NCBI RefSeq assembly: GCF_022919215.1
Contig: NZ_CP095046.1
Span: 3,090,501 to 3,154,500 of the forward strand
Direction: 5' to 3'
DNA length: 64,000 nt
DNA from: Hymenobacter cellulosilyticus
Lineage (GTDB): Bacteria > Bacteroidota > Bacteroidia > Cytophagales > Hymenobacteraceae
The translations under genes and the position numbers were made by a program. Below the pieces are notes generated by a model. That model made no database searches and was not told the DNA's origin. It worked only from the letters and a program-made list of their open reading frames with translations. Numbering within the stretch: position 1 is the first letter of the stretch; each line of letters opens with the position of its first letter. Shown here piece by piece: positions 20,578 through 30,238 of this stretch.

Positions 20578-20950
20578 GATTGTTGGATGCCTATTGGTAG
20601 GGTTGGCGTTGCTGCACGCCGGCTTTCCGCGCTACTTCAACTGGGCCGGCGAATTGCAACCCCTGAGCCTGATCAACCGGCAGATGGTGTATGTGCATAC
20701 CCTGTTCATTGCCCTGACCGTGCTGTTGATGGGCCTGCTATGCCTGAGCAGCGCCGCTGAGCTGGTACACACCCATTTGGGTAGGGTGGTGTGCCTTGGG
20801 CTGGGCCTGTTCTGGCTGGTGCGCCTGTTGGTGCAACTGGTGGGTTACTCGGCTGAGCTGTGGCGGGGCAAACGGTTTGAGACGACGGTGCACGCAGCTT
20901 TTATCGTGCTCTGGAGTTACCTGACGGGTGTTTTTTTACTAGTGTTCTGA
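20561..20950 (+). CDS. small four-helix membrane protein, hypothetical
   Basis: A 129-residue protein with about four membrane helices (CLLVGLALLHAGFP, VHTLFIALTVLLMGLLCL, VVCLGLGLFWLVRLLVQLVG, LWSYLTGVFLLVF). It begins inside the last 17 bases of the methyltransferase gene. Not recognised; its constant overlap with the upstream genes suggests a shared membrane role. Confidence 0.7.
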   Translation: METHLRIVGCLLVGLALLHAGFPRYFNWAGELQPLSLINRQMVYVHTLFIALTVLLMGLLCLSSAAELVHTHLGRVVCLGLGLFWLVRLLVQLVGYSAELWRGKRFETTVHAAFIVLWSYLTGVFLLVF

Positions 20951-21008
20951 CGGTAATTTTTAGCTTTAAGCTACCTGTTGCTTTTTTACTCTAATCCATT
21001 GCTGCGCT

Positions 21009-22079
21009 ATGCGTTACTTCAGTTGTAAGCTTGCTTTTACCGTTCTTTTCGCCGGCCTTGTTGCCACGGCCCAGGCCCAGGCGCCCGATGAGGTCAAGGC
21101 GCTGATTAAGCAGGGTGTAGCCCTCTACGACGAAGGCAAGTACGACGAGGCGGTACTGCGCTACAAGCAGGCCCTGAAGCTGGCCCCAGACAACTTCACG
21201 GCCCAGTATGAGCTGGCCATGACCTACGGCCACTTGGACCGCCACGAGGAAGTGGTAGAAATCTGCAAAAAGCTGCTGCAGGACAATGCCAATGCCGATG
21301 CCAACGTGTACGTCATCTACGGCACGGCCCTCGACGACCTCAAACAGCCCCAGGAAGCCATTCGAATCTATCAGCGGGGCATCAAGAAGTTTCCCGACAA
21401 CGGCCTGCTTTACTTCAACCTGGGCGTAACCCAGGCCAGTACCCAGCGCTACGAGGAGGCCACCGAAAGCATGCAGATGGCCGTGCGCAAGAACCCCCGG
21501 CACGCCAGTGCCCACCGCATTCTGGCCTTGCTCACGGCCCAGAGCAACCGGGTGCCGGCCATCTTTGCCTCCGTGCGCTTTCTGCAGCTAGAACCGCACA
21601 GCAAGCGGGCCATCGGCGGCCTGGAGGTGCTCGATAAGCTTATGGGCAAGGGCGTGCACAAAACCGGGGAAAACGCCGTAACCCTGAACGTGACTCCGAA
21701 CATGCTCAAGCAAATGAACGGCAAGAAAAACCAGCCTGACAACTTCGGGCAGGCCGATTTGCTGCTGACCATGGCCTCCGCCCTCGACTACGACGAGAAG
21801 AACAAGGACAAATCTGCCACGGTGCGGCTGGCCGAGAAGCTGACTTCGCTGTGCCAGAGCCTGGAGGAGCAGAAGCCCGAAAACCACCCGGGCTTTGCCT
21901 GGAGCTACTACGTTCCCTACTTTATTACCCTGAAAAAAGCCGGCTACCTGCCCACGCTGGCCTACCTGATTCAGGCCGCCCGCCCCGGACAGCCCGAGGC
22001 CCAGCAGTGGCTGGAGCAGCACCCGAGCGAAGTAAAAGAGCTGCAGGAATGGTCGGAAGCCTACAAGTGGCCGGAGTAA
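21009..22079 (+). CDS. exported TPR-repeat protein
   Basis: A 356-residue protein with a signal peptide (cleavage after AQAQ near residue 24), then five or so TPR units (KQGVALYDEGKYDEAVLRYK, AQYELAMTYGHLDRHEEVVE, GTALDDLKQPQEAIRIYQRG, LYFNLGVTQASTQRYEEATE) and a helical C-terminal half rich in charged residues. Likely a periplasmic scaffold; no catalytic motif. Followed by a composite repeat element that can terminate transcription. Confidence 0.85.
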   Translation: MRYFSCKLAFTVLFAGLVATAQAQAPDEVKALIKQGVALYDEGKYDEAVLRYKQALKLAPDNFTAQYELAMTYGHLDRHEEVVEICKKLLQDNANADANVYVIYGTALDDLKQPQEAIRIYQRGIKKFPDNGLLYFNLGVTQASTQRYEEATESMQMAVRKNPRHASAHRILALLTAQSNRVPAIFASVRFLQLEPHSKRAIGGLEVLDKLMGKGVHKTGENAVTLNVTPNMLKQMNGKKNQPDNFGQADLLLTMASALDYDEKNKDKSATVRLAEKLTSLCQSLEEQKPENHPGFAWSYYVPYFITLKKAGYLPTLAYLIQAARPGQPEAQQWLEQHPSEVKELQEWSEAYKWPE

Positions 22080-22121
22080 GGAGTGAGATGGTGAACTTGT
22101 GAAATGGTGAGCTAAGTTTTC

Positions 22122-22303
22122 TGTCATTGCGAGGACGCAGGACATTCCGCGCATCAAGCGGCGTCAATCCGTCCTCTACTAGTGACCAAGTATTCTTTTA
22201 CCAGAAAGCCCTTTATCGGTGGTTCGATAAAGGGCTTTTTACTTTAGAACACTCCCTACATTTCAGCGGACGCGTTGCCACGGCCTTCGGCCTCGCAATG
22301 ACA
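22122..22303. repeat. dispersed composite inverted-repeat element, copy 1
   Basis: Begins TGTCATTGCGAGGACG and ends CTCGCAATGACA, so its outer ends are inverted repeats. Inside is a perfect 14-base-arm hairpin with T-run (22205-22240, AAAGCCCTTTATCG / CGATAAAGGGCTTT) that works as a terminator between the convergent TPR gene and ruvC. The flanks add a second, looser pair (GGTGAACTTGTGAAATGG upstream, TTCACAATTTCACC downstream at 22316-22329). A second copy lies at 33016-33179. Confidence 0.8.
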
Positions 22304-22329
22304 AGGGGTTTACCACTTCACAATTTCAC

Positions 22330-22962
22330 CTACTTCGCCTTGGCCTTGGCCGGGGCTTTCTTGGTGCTGGAGGCGCTGGCCATTCGCTCGGGGTTGTCGG
22401 TCAGGAACTTGTCCCAGCTCTTGGTGCCGGCCTTCACGTTGTTGCCTTTCTGGTAGTGGTGGCACAGGGCCACGGCTAGCGCGTCGGTGGCGTCCAGAAA
22501 CTTCGGCGCTTCCTCGATGGGGGGTAACTTCAGGGTCTGGCGCAGCATCTTGGCTACCTGTTCCTTGCTAGCCGAGCCCGAGCCCGTTACGGCCTGCTTG
22601 ACCTTGGTGGGAGCGTACTCCACGTAGGGAATCTGGCGGGAGAGGCAGGCGGCAATGGCCACGCCCTGGGCCCGCCCGAGCTTGAGCATACTCTGCACGT
22701 TGACACCAAAGAAGGGCGCTTCAATGGCCAGCTCGTCGGGCAAAAACTCGTCAATCAGCTCCAGCATCCGCTCGAAGATCTTCTTGAGCTTGAGGGCGTG
22801 GTTGTTGCCGATTTTCTTCATGTCAATCACGTCGTAGCGCAGCACCGTAACGCGGGAACCCTGCACCTCAATCACGGCGTAGCCCATAATCTGGGTGCCG
22901 GGGTCGACGCCCATGATGATTTTGGGAAGCAGTTCCTGGGAAGCGGCGGAGGACAGTAACAT
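22330..22962 (-). CDS. ruvC: crossover junction endodeoxyribonuclease RuvC
   Basis: Resolves Holliday junctions with RuvAB. The acidic active site is visible: Asp20 in IIMGVDPGTQIMGYAV, Glu81 in LAIEAPFFGVNVQS, and the Asp pair in KFLDATDALAVALCHHY. GRAQGVAIAACLSRQIPYVE is the DNA-contact helix region. At 210 residues it is longer than the usual 170-190 because of a Lys/Ala-rich C-terminal tail. Monocistronic in this view. Confidence 0.95.
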   Translation of the reverse strand: MLLSSAASQELLPKIIMGVDPGTQIMGYAVIEVQGSRVTVLRYDVIDMKKIGNNHALKLKKIFERMLELIDEFLPDELAIEAPFFGVNVQSMLKLGRAQGVAIAACLSRQIPYVEYAPTKVKQAVTGSGSASKEQVAKMLRQTLKLPPIEEAPKFLDATDALAVALCHHYQKGNNVKAGTKSWDKFLTDNPERMASASSTKKAPAKAKAK

Positions 22963-23053
22963 AGGCTGGCGTGGGACGAAGGCGGAAAGACCGGAGGAGT
23001 ACCGTTGATTTTTTCGTCGGTAACTTGCCGAAGCTAATCACCACCCCGCCGTT

Positions 23054-24100
23054 TTGCCCCCGCCCAACTTACAAAACTACGTCCAAAACCCGGAACCACC
23101 GGCACCTTCCCGGCGCCGGCTGCTGGTTATTGGGGGCAAGGTGCTCGTTACGGTCCTCACCCTGGGTTTGCTGTACCACTCGGTAAAGGGCGACGGGGCG
23201 ACGGCCGAGGCCTGGCAGCGTCTGCTCGACTCTACCCTCAGCGGCTCGGGCCGAGGGCCGGTGCTGGCAGCCCTGGCTCTGGTGCCCGTCAACTGGGGCC
23301 TGGAAGCCTGGAAATGGTGGCGCTTGGCCCGGCACCTGGAGCCTGTCTCGTTCGGGCGCTGCTTTCGGGCGGTGCTGGTGGGTCTTACCCTGGGCTTCGT
23401 GACGCCCAACCGCGTAGGCGACTACGCCGGCCGCATTATCGAGCTGAAAAGTCGCCGGCTGGATGCGTTGGGGGCGGTTTTTCTGGGGCGCTACTGCCAG
23501 CTGGTAGCCACGGTGGTGGCCGGCACGGCGGGCTTGCTCTACTTTTTGCTCACGTTTTACCTGAAGGGCTACCCCTCGGCCGGCCTGGGGCTGGTAGTGG
23601 CGACCATCCTGCTAAACGCCGGCGTCATTCTGCCCCTGTACCGTTCCCGCCTGCTGCTCACGGCCCTAACAGTTGTGAAGCCCTTGCGGCGGTTTCGGCG
23701 GTTTCTGGCCGTAATGCCCACGTATCCGGCCCACGCCCTGCACGTTATTCTGGGTTTGTCGATGCTGCGTTACGCCGTGTTTTGTTTGCAGTTCGGGCTC
23801 TTGCTCTGGGCCTACGGGGCTTCGCCGCCGGTGGGGCCGGGGCTGGCTGCCATTGCCGGCACGTTTCTGCTCAAGTCCTTGGTGCCCTCGCTCAATGCCC
23901 TGGCCGACGTGGGCGTGCGAGAATTGTCGGCTACGCACTTGTTTGGTATGCTGCACGAGCCGGCCCTGCCCGTGCTTAGTGCCAGTCTGAGTTTGTGGGT
24001 GATCAACATTGCCCTGCCCAGTGCGGCCGGCCTACTGTTTGTGCTGCGCCTGAAGGTGTTTCGCCGGAAAGACCTGGCTTCTCAAAAACCGCAGCCATGA
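23054..24100 (+). CDS. lysylphosphatidylglycerol-synthase-TM / UPF0104-type membrane protein
   Basis: A 348-residue protein with about eight helices. NWGLEAWKWWRLARHLEPVS, GLTLGFVTPNRVGDYAGRII and the late FLLKSLVPSLNALADVGVRE, including the conserved Arg-Glu, are typical of the AglD/LPG_synthase_TM family, often proposed as lipid flippases or transporters. No ATG is available; TTG at 23054 is the best start. Its stop overlaps the ATG of the glycosyltransferase (ATGA), so the two probably act together on a lipid-linked sugar. Confidence 0.8.
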   Translation: MPPPNLQNYVQNPEPPAPSRRRLLVIGGKVLVTVLTLGLLYHSVKGDGATAEAWQRLLDSTLSGSGRGPVLAALALVPVNWGLEAWKWWRLARHLEPVSFGRCFRAVLVGLTLGFVTPNRVGDYAGRIIELKSRRLDALGAVFLGRYCQLVATVVAGTAGLLYFLLTFYLKGYPSAGLGLVVATILLNAGVILPLYRSRLLLTALTVVKPLRRFRRFLAVMPTYPAHALHVILGLSMLRYAVFCLQFGLLLWAYGASPPVGPGLAAIAGTFLLKSLVPSLNALADVGVRELSATHLFGMLHEPALPVLSASLSLWVINIALPSAAGLLFVLRLKVFRRKDLASQKPQP

Positions 24101-25255
24101 GCAGCGCCGCTTGGGTCGGCGGGGCTTTGCTGGTGCTGCCCGCCGTGTACACGGCCCTGATGCTGCGCCTACGCCGGGCCTGGGAGGCGCTGCCTGTCGT
24201 AGAGCCAACTGAACCACAGGCCCTGGCGGCCGAGCCGCTGTTTTCTGTCCTGGTTGCCGCCCGCAACGAGGCCGAAAACCTGCCCAATCTGCTGCGCGAC
24301 TTAGCCCAGCAGCGCCTAGCCCCGGCCGCTTCGAGGTACTCATTGCCGACGACCATTCCACCGATGCCACTGCTCAAGTGGTAGCCGAAGCGGCCCGGCA
24401 CAGCCCATTCCTGCTGCGCCTGGTGCAGCTCCGCGAATTGCCCACGGCCGGCACCGGCAAAAAAGCTGCCCTGCAAGCCGCCCTGCACCACGCCCGTGCC
24501 CCCTGGATAGTCTGCACCGATGCCGACTGCCGCTTCGGCCCCGACTGGCTGAGCAGCTACGCCGCCGTGGTTACCACCGATGCGGAAGCCCGCTTCATCA
24601 GCGGCCCGGTGCTGCTCACGGGGCCTGCCACCGCCTGGCAGCAGCTTATGGGCCTCGAATTCGCGGGGCTGGTAGGCGTGGGGGCTGCCGGCATCGGGAG
24701 CCAAAACCCGACGATGTGCAATGGAGCCAATCTGGCTTACCGCCGCGAGGCCTTTGCTGCCGTGCAGGGCTTTGCCGGCAACGAGCACCTGGCCAGCGGC
24801 GACGACGAATTCCTGCTGCACAAGCTCCACGCGGCCTTTCCCGGCAGCATCCGCTTCCTGAAGCACCCCGCCGCTTTGGTTTCCACGGCTGCTCCGGCCA
24901 CGCTGGCTGCTTTGCTCCGGCAGCGGGTGCGCTGGGCCAGCAAGTGGCGGCACTACCAGCACCCGGCCTCCCAGCAGCTGGCTTTGCTGGTACTGGGGCC
25001 AACGTGGCGTTATTCGCGGATTTGATTTTGACCATAATTCAGCCCGTTCTCTGGCCCTGGACGCTGGCTGCCTGGGTTCTGAAGCTGGGCGCTGACTGCT
25101 GGTTTTTGTCCCCTGTGCTGCGGTTTCTGGGCCGGCTCCGGTGGCGGCGGTGGCTGCTGGTCCTGCAGCTACTCTATGCGCCCTACGCCCTGGCTACCGG
25201 GCTGCTTGGCCTGCGCGGGAGCTATGTGTGGAAGGAGCGCGCGGTTACGACCTGA
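24097..25255 (+). CDS. membrane glycosyltransferase family 2, two -1 frameshifts
   Basis: An N-terminal helix, then a GT2 domain: FSVLVAARNEAENLPNLLRD, VLIADDHSTD, the metal-binding CTDADCRFGPDWL (DxD) and GNEHLASGDDEFLLHKL, and the Q-R-x-R-W motif RQRVRWASKW before C-terminal helices. Frames break at the C run 24320-24323 and G run 24995-24998; one base at each gives 386 residues. Transfers a sugar at the inner membrane, probably processively judging from the QxxRW motif. Translationally coupled to the upstream flippase-like gene. Confidence 0.85.
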
Positions 25256-25359
25256 GATTTTCGTATTTTCAGTAGTAGTCCCGGCGGGGCAGCGGTAGGG
25301 CAGAGGGCCCCCGGCCGCGCCGGGCGGATGATCTTTTCACCGTTTACTGGGTTCCGATC

Positions 25360-27068
25360 ATGAAACTACTGATATTCCGCCCCGTGCTGTACTTGCTCGT
25401 GCTAGGGCTGAATTGGGCCTGCACCGAGAAAAAAGCTACCCCTTCCCGCAAGGAGCTCATCGAGCTGAACCTGAAGGCGGGGCGCCGCCTGAGCTGCGGG
25501 CCGGCCAATCCGCAACTGGGTGCGGTGCAGTTTCCGGTGGCCTGCAGCGCGGCCAATCAGGCCGATTTTGACCTGGGCCTGAAGCTGCTCCACTCCTTTG
25601 AGTACGACGAGGCCGAGAAGGTTTTTGCCGGCATCCTATACCGGCAGCCCGACTGCCGCATGGCCTATTGGGGCGTGGCCATGAGCAACTTTCACCCCCT
25701 CTGGACGCCTCCTTCCGAACCCGAGCTGCGCAAGGGAGCCGCGGCTCTGCACCTGGCCCGGGCCCTACCGGCTGGCCCCGCGCGCGAGGCCGCCTACCTG
25801 GCTGCCGTAGGGGCTTACTACCAGGATTGGGTTACCGTCGACCATCCGACCCGCTGCCGCCGCTTCGAGCAGGCCATGGAAAAGCTGGCGGCGGCTTACC
25901 CCGCCGACCGGGAAGCCACCGTCTTTTATGCCCTGGCCCTGACGGCCGCGGCTTCCCCGGCCGACACCACCTACGCCCGGCAGAAAAAGGCCGGCGCCAT
26001 TCTCTCCACGCTCTACGCCGCCGACCCTACCCATCCCGGGGTGGTGCACTACCTTATTCACGCCTACGACACGCCCACGTTGGCGGCCCGGGCCCTGCCG
26101 GCCGCCCGGCGCTACGCGGCCCTGGCGCCTTCCTCGGCCCATGCCCTGCACATGCCTTCCCACATCTTTACTCGTCTGGGACTGTGGCAGGAAGGCATCA
26201 GCGCCAATCTGACGTCGGTGGCGGCGGCCCAGTGCTACGCTGAGCAGGCCGGCCTCAAGGGGCACTGGGACGAGGAGCTGCACGGGCTGGATTACCTGAC
26301 CTACGCCTACCTGCAAACCGGCGACAACGCCCGGGCCCGGCAGCAGTGGGAGTACGTGAAGGGCATTCGGGAGGTGTCGCCGGTTAATTTCAAGGTGGCC
26401 TACGCCTATGCCGCCGTGCCGGCGCGCTATGTACTCGAAAACAAGCAGTGGCCCGCCGCCGCCCGGCTCGAAAGCCACGAGGGCAGGTTTCCCTGGGCGC
26501 AGTATCCCTGGCAGCGGGCCATGCTGCATTTCACCCGGTTGCTGGGCGCAATTCACACCCAGGCCCGGCCGGCGGCCCACACCGAGCTCCAGGCCCTGAC
26601 CCGCCTGCACGAGCAGCTTCTGGCGGAAAAAGACGAGTACAAGGCCCGGCAGGTAGCCAACCAACTAACGATGGGCACGGCTTGGCTGCGCCTCCTGGAG
26701 GGCCGGCAGCAGGAGGCTCTGGTACTGATGACCCGGGCCGCCGACGAGGAAGACCACACCGAGAAGCACCCCGTAACGCCCGGCGAAATCCTGCCGGCCC
26801 GGGAGCTGCTGGCCGATATGCTGCTAGCTGTGCACCAGCCGGCCGCGGCCCTGACGGCCTACGAAGCCAGCCTGCGCAAGCACCCCAACCGGCTCAACAG
26901 CGTGTATGGCGCGGGCCTAGCCGCCGAGCAGAGCGGGGACCTGCGCAAAGCCGGGCACTACTACCGGCACCTGCTCACGTTTGCCCGGCCCACCGGCTCC
27001 ACCCGCCCGAGGTGCAAGCCGCTCAGGCTTTCCTGGCCAGGCAGCAGGCCGTTGCGCGGGTGCGGTAG
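25360..27068 (+). CDS. TPR-repeat lipoprotein-like protein, one late -1 frameshift
   Basis: The N-terminus LLVLGLNWACTEKKA looks like a lipoprotein signal (Cys21), though the lipobox is weak. The body consists of TPR units (LKLLHSFEYDEAEKVFAGIL, FYALALTAAASPADTTYARQ, LLADMLLAVHQPAAALTAYE) with conserved family segments CRMAYWGVAMSNFHPLW and HALHMPSHIFTRLGLW. The family is widespread but without known function. Near 26999 one C seems missing; restoring it gives an end HPPEVQAAQAFLARQQAVAR and stop at 27068 (about 569 residues). Without it the frame runs on into unrelated sequence to 27138 and crosses the convergent gene. Confidence 0.78.
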
Positions 27069-27122
27069 GAGAGGAGTGGGGCTGCCGATACCGGGCAGCA
27101 ATGCCCACGATAGGCCAGGCCG

Positions 27123-28148
27123 CTACCGCTGCTTCTGATACACCGGACCCGTTTGCTCCAACGAGTAGCCCGTGACTTTACGGCCTGTGCCGCGCTGGAA
27201 AACTACCGGCTTGCCAGCCACGTTGGAAAACTCGTTTTCCCGCTCGTAGTACAGCGGGTAGCTGTTTTGGCCGACCACTGCCAGCAACTCGCCCGGGTGG
27301 GGGCTGGGCTTGATGACCAATTGCTGCCCATCCGGATACTGGTAGGTACCGGTATAAGGCGCCAGGTCCTTGGCGGCGGGCAGTTTGGTGTAAGGATTAT
27401 CGGGAGCCAGCAGCAGCCCGTCGCCGGGCTTCCAGTTGTCGTATTCCATGTAGTAGGCCGTGCGCTTGGCCGCGTTTAGCCCCTGCAGCTTGGCCACTAG
27501 GTGCAAGGCCCCGTCGATGCCTGCCGATATACCGGCGGTAGTGATGACCCGACCATTATCGACGAAGCGCACCTGCCGGCGTACGTCCACGGCCGGGTAG
27601 TCGCGCTGCAGCTTGTCGAGGGTGCTGTGAAAGGTGGTAGCCACTTGGTTATCCAGAATCCCGGCTTCGGCCAGCATCAGGGCGCCGGTGCAGACCGAGA
27701 AATAGTAGGCCACGTCTTGCTGGGCCCGCAGCCAGGCCTGCACCTCCGGGTCCTTGAAAACGGCGTTGGAGTTGCCGCCAAAGAAGGCCACGATATCAGC
27801 CTTCGGGGCATTCTGCAGGGTGTAGTCGGGCTGAATGCGCAGCACACCCTGGGAGGTAATGGGCCCGGCCGCCTTGGTCACGGTAAATACCTGGTAGCCG
27901 GCCGAGGTGAAGACTTCCAGCGGCCCGGCAAAGTCGAGCACTTCTACCCCGTCCTGCAGGTAAAAGGCAATGGTTTTAACTTCTCTTCCAGCCGCCAGCG
28001 GCCGGTGGCCGACCGCACAAGAGCCGTCTGGGCTCGGAAAGTCTGGGTCATCGGCTGAGTAACCATGCTGCGGCCGGGCCTGGCAAACGACTTGGCTAAC
28101 CAGCAGAAGCGCGGTGAGAAAAAACGGGAGGCGGAAGGGCTTTTTCAT
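27123..28148 (-). CDS. exported DJ-1/PfpI-family protein
   Basis: Signal peptide (about 1-24), then a DJ-1/PfpI domain at about 55-255: VKTIAFYLQDGVEVLDFAGP, DIVAFFGGNSNAV, the nucleophile-elbow Cys in YFSVCTGALMLAEAG, and VITTAGISAGIDGALHLV. A C-terminal beta domain (about 265-341, PYTGTYQYPDGQQLVIKP) resembles DUF3471. Secreted DJ-1 homologues with such tails are unusual and uncharacterised. It lies 109 bases behind a GlxA-type regulator carrying the same fold; a promoter of its own is visible at 28189-28220. Confidence 0.82.
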   Translation of the reverse strand: MKKPFRLPFFLTALLLVSQVVCQARPQHGYSADDPDFPSPDGSCAVGHRPLAAGREVKTIAFYLQDGVEVLDFAGPLEVFTSAGYQVFTVTKAAGPITSQGVLRIQPDYTLQNAPKADIVAFFGGNSNAVFKDPEVQAWLRAQQDVAYYFSVCTGALMLAEAGILDNQVATTFHSTLDKLQRDYPAVDVRRQVRFVDNGRVITTAGISAGIDGALHLVAKLQGLNAAKRTAYYMEYDNWKPGDGLLLAPDNPYTKLPAAKDLAPYTGTYQYPDGQQLVIKPSPHPGELLAVVGQNSYPLYYERENEFSNVAGKPVVFQRGTGRKVTGYSLEQTGPVYQKQR

Positions 28149-28188
28149 GGTTTCCGGGAGTAAGCAGGGAGCAGAAGGAACCGAGCTG

Positions 28189-28220
28189 CAAACCTAGTCC
28201 CGGACCCCGGGGCAGGGCAA
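28189..28220 (-). promoter_or_regulatory. promoter of the DJ-1/PfpI gene
   Basis: Minus strand: TTG (28218-28220), 21 nt, TAGGTTTG (28189-28196), a perfect TAnnTTTG -7 box about 40 nt ahead of the ATG at 28148. Confidence 0.6.
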
Positions 28221-28257
28221 GGACAACTACCCCCGGAAAAAGGACAACTTCCGGCGC

Positions 28258-29220
28258 CTAGCCGCCGCTACCGACCTGGCTGGGTAGCACGCCCGCCTGC
28301 TTTTTGAGCAGCTCCCGGAACTGATTGGCCCCGGCAAACCCGCAGCTCTGGGCCACAGCCTCTACCTTGAGTCCCTCCCGCAGTAGGGCCACGGCCCGCT
28401 CCAGGCGCAGCTTGTCCTGGTAATGGCCGATGGTCAGGCCCGTGGTTTTCTTGAATAAGCGGGTCAGGTTGCGCGGACTCATGCTCACGGCGGCCGCCAG
28501 CTTTTCCAGGTTCCTGCCCTGGCTCAGGTCCCGGGCCAGGTGGTCCTGCACCCGGTGAATCCGGTCGTCGAGGTGGTTGCGGTGCTGCAAAAACACGCTC
28601 AGCTGCGGGTCCTTTTCGGTGCGCCGCATGTACACCACTACCTCCTTGGCCACCTGGGCTGTCAGTAGCGGGCCGTACGCTTCTTCCAAGATATAGAGGG
28701 CCAGGTCGATACCCGACGACACCCCGGCTGTGGAGTACACGTTTTGGTCTTTTACAAACAGCCGGTCCTGGAGCAATAGTGCGGCCGGAAACCGGTGGCG
28801 GAAGTCGGCTAGGTATTTCCAGTGGGTAGTGCATTGCCGGCCGTTCAAGAGGCCCGCTCCGGCCAGCAGGTAGGCCCCCGTGCACACGGCACAGAGCTGG
28901 GCCCCGCGCCCGTGCTGCACGCGCAGCCACGCGTGAAAGGGCGCTAAGGATTGGTTGAAGGCCGCATCAAAGAGCAGCTGCCGGTCGAGCCCGGGCAGAA
29001 ACACGTAGTCCTGGGGGCCCAGCGTAAAGTTGCCGAACGACTCCAGCCGGGTAAAAGCCAGCCCGGCGCTGGAAGTGGCCTGCGGGGCTCCGTCCAGACT
29101 CAGGAAGTGCAGCTCCAGGTCGGCCCCCAGCTCCCGGGCCTCGTAGAAAATATGGGCCGGCCCGTTGATGTCGAGCAGGTGGACCTGGGCCGGAAAGCAG
29201 AAAAAGATGCGCGTCATCAT
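28258..29220 (-). CDS. GlxA-family transcriptional regulator (DJ-1 domain + AraC HTH)
   Basis: About 320 residues from the MM start at 29220. The N-terminal DJ-1/PfpI-type sensor (FFCFPAQVHLLDINGPAHIF, QLCAVCTGAYLLAGAGLLNG, YSTAGVSSGIDLALYILEE) is followed by an AraC-type DNA-binding domain with two helix-turn-helix units (LEKLAAAVSMSPRNLTRLFK and VEAVAQSCGFAGANQFRELL). It probably senses a small ligand and controls neighbouring genes, the exported DJ-1 gene downstream being the obvious candidate. An upstream ATG at 29286 is possible but adds non-family residues. Confidence 0.9.
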   Translation of the reverse strand: MMTRIFFCFPAQVHLLDINGPAHIFYEARELGADLELHFLSLDGAPQATSSAGLAFTRLESFGNFTLGPQDYVFLPGLDRQLLFDAAFNQSLAPFHAWLRVQHGRGAQLCAVCTGAYLLAGAGLLNGRQCTTHWKYLADFRHRFPAALLLQDRLFVKDQNVYSTAGVSSGIDLALYILEEAYGPLLTAQVAKEVVVYMRRTEKDPQLSVFLQHRNHLDDRIHRVQDHLARDLSQGRNLEKLAAAVSMSPRNLTRLFKKTTGLTIGHYQDKLRLERAVALLREGLKVEAVAQSCGFAGANQFRELLKKQAGVLPSQVGSGG

Positions 29221-29578
29221 GAACAGGAGAAAAGAAGCTCCTGCTAAAGGTATCTGAAGCGCCGGCAAAATCCCGCCGTCCGGCAAGTGCCAAGTGGCGG
29301 AATGGCCTTTTGCACCACGCCAGCCTGTGTAGTAGCGGGCCGCCTGGGTGCCCTCCGTTGGCAGCAGGGTTTGGGTTTTGCGCTAGCTGTGTCATGTCTG
29401 TATGCCTCACCGCCGCCGGCCCGCCCAGGCCGGAGAGAAACCCGTTTGGGGCCGAGCTAAAACCGGCCAAGCTACGACAGAAATAGTCCCCAAAACAGGG
29501 TATAATCGGTTGTTTCTGCGCTATTCCTGAGCGTACTTAATCTACTGAATCAACGGGCTGTTAAAGGCCTTTACCCCA
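29221..29578. other. divergent intergenic region
   Basis: About 360 bases between the GlxA regulator (minus) and the cytochrome c gene (plus). It should hold promoters for both. One imperfect -7 box (TACCTTTA on the minus strand, 29245-29252) lies ahead of the regulator. No gene, repeat or strong hairpin is visible apart from a small TAAAGGCCTTTA palindrome at 29562-29573. Confidence 0.4.
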
Positions 29579-30121
29579 ATGCGGAAGTACGATTTTGCCT
29601 GGATGTTGCCGGCTTGTATGCTGGCTATTGTAGTAGCTATGGGCAGTATGCTGCTAAGTGCGGCAGGCCTTATTTCCATTTTGCCGCCGAGTGCGCCACA
29701 GCTGGCCGCCTTGGCCCCTGACAGCACCCAGGCCCAGCCCCTGGATTCGGCGCAGCTGGCCGCCGCCCCCGCAGCCATTGATTCGGTGACAATGGTAGCC
29801 AGTATTCAGGGCAAAGCCATTTTTGAGAACAACTGCGCCCAGTGCCACGCCATCAACGAGGTGGTGGTAGGGCCCGCGCTGAAAGATGTGCACACGCGCC
29901 GCTCCATTGCCTGGCTGGTACCTTGGGTGCGGAATTCGAGCAAGATGGTAGCCAGCGGCGATGAGTACGCAGTGAAGATTTTCAACCAGTACCAGAAGCA
30001 GCAGATGCCCAGCTTTCAGCTTTCCGAAGCCGAAATCAAGAGTATCATGGCCTATATTGAGGTAGAGTCGACCCTCACTGCATACAACAACACGACGGGC
30101 CCGCTTCCATACCCGCGCTAA
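29579..30121 (+). CDS. membrane-anchored c-type cytochrome
   Basis: A 180-residue protein with an N-terminal helix (about 8-37, no clear cleavage site) as anchor, an Ala/Pro-rich linker, and a class I cytochrome c domain: heme motif CAQCH at 86-90, VVGPALKDVHTRRS, and axial Met143 in KQQMPSFQLSEAEIKSI. Acts on the periplasmic side in electron transfer. Stands alone. Confidence 0.9.
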   Translation: MRKYDFAWMLPACMLAIVVAMGSMLLSAAGLISILPPSAPQLAALAPDSTQAQPLDSAQLAAAPAAIDSVTMVASIQGKAIFENNCAQCHAINEVVVGPALKDVHTRRSIAWLVPWVRNSSKMVASGDEYAVKIFNQYQKQQMPSFQLSEAEIKSIMAYIEVESTLTAYNNTTGPLPYPR

Positions 30122-30238
30122 GTCTAAATAGATAGCGGTAGAGCAGCAAACAGGGGAGAAGCCCGTCCAAAACCACCCCGTATTTCCCTTTCCCGTCGCC
30201 CGGAGCTACATTTGCTTACTTCACCTGCCCGAGCCCCC

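Noticed and set aside
25360..27138. TPR protein ending at 27138
   Set aside because: The last 45 codons lose the repeat pattern and overlap the convergent DJ-1 gene; the alternative frame ends naturally at 27068.
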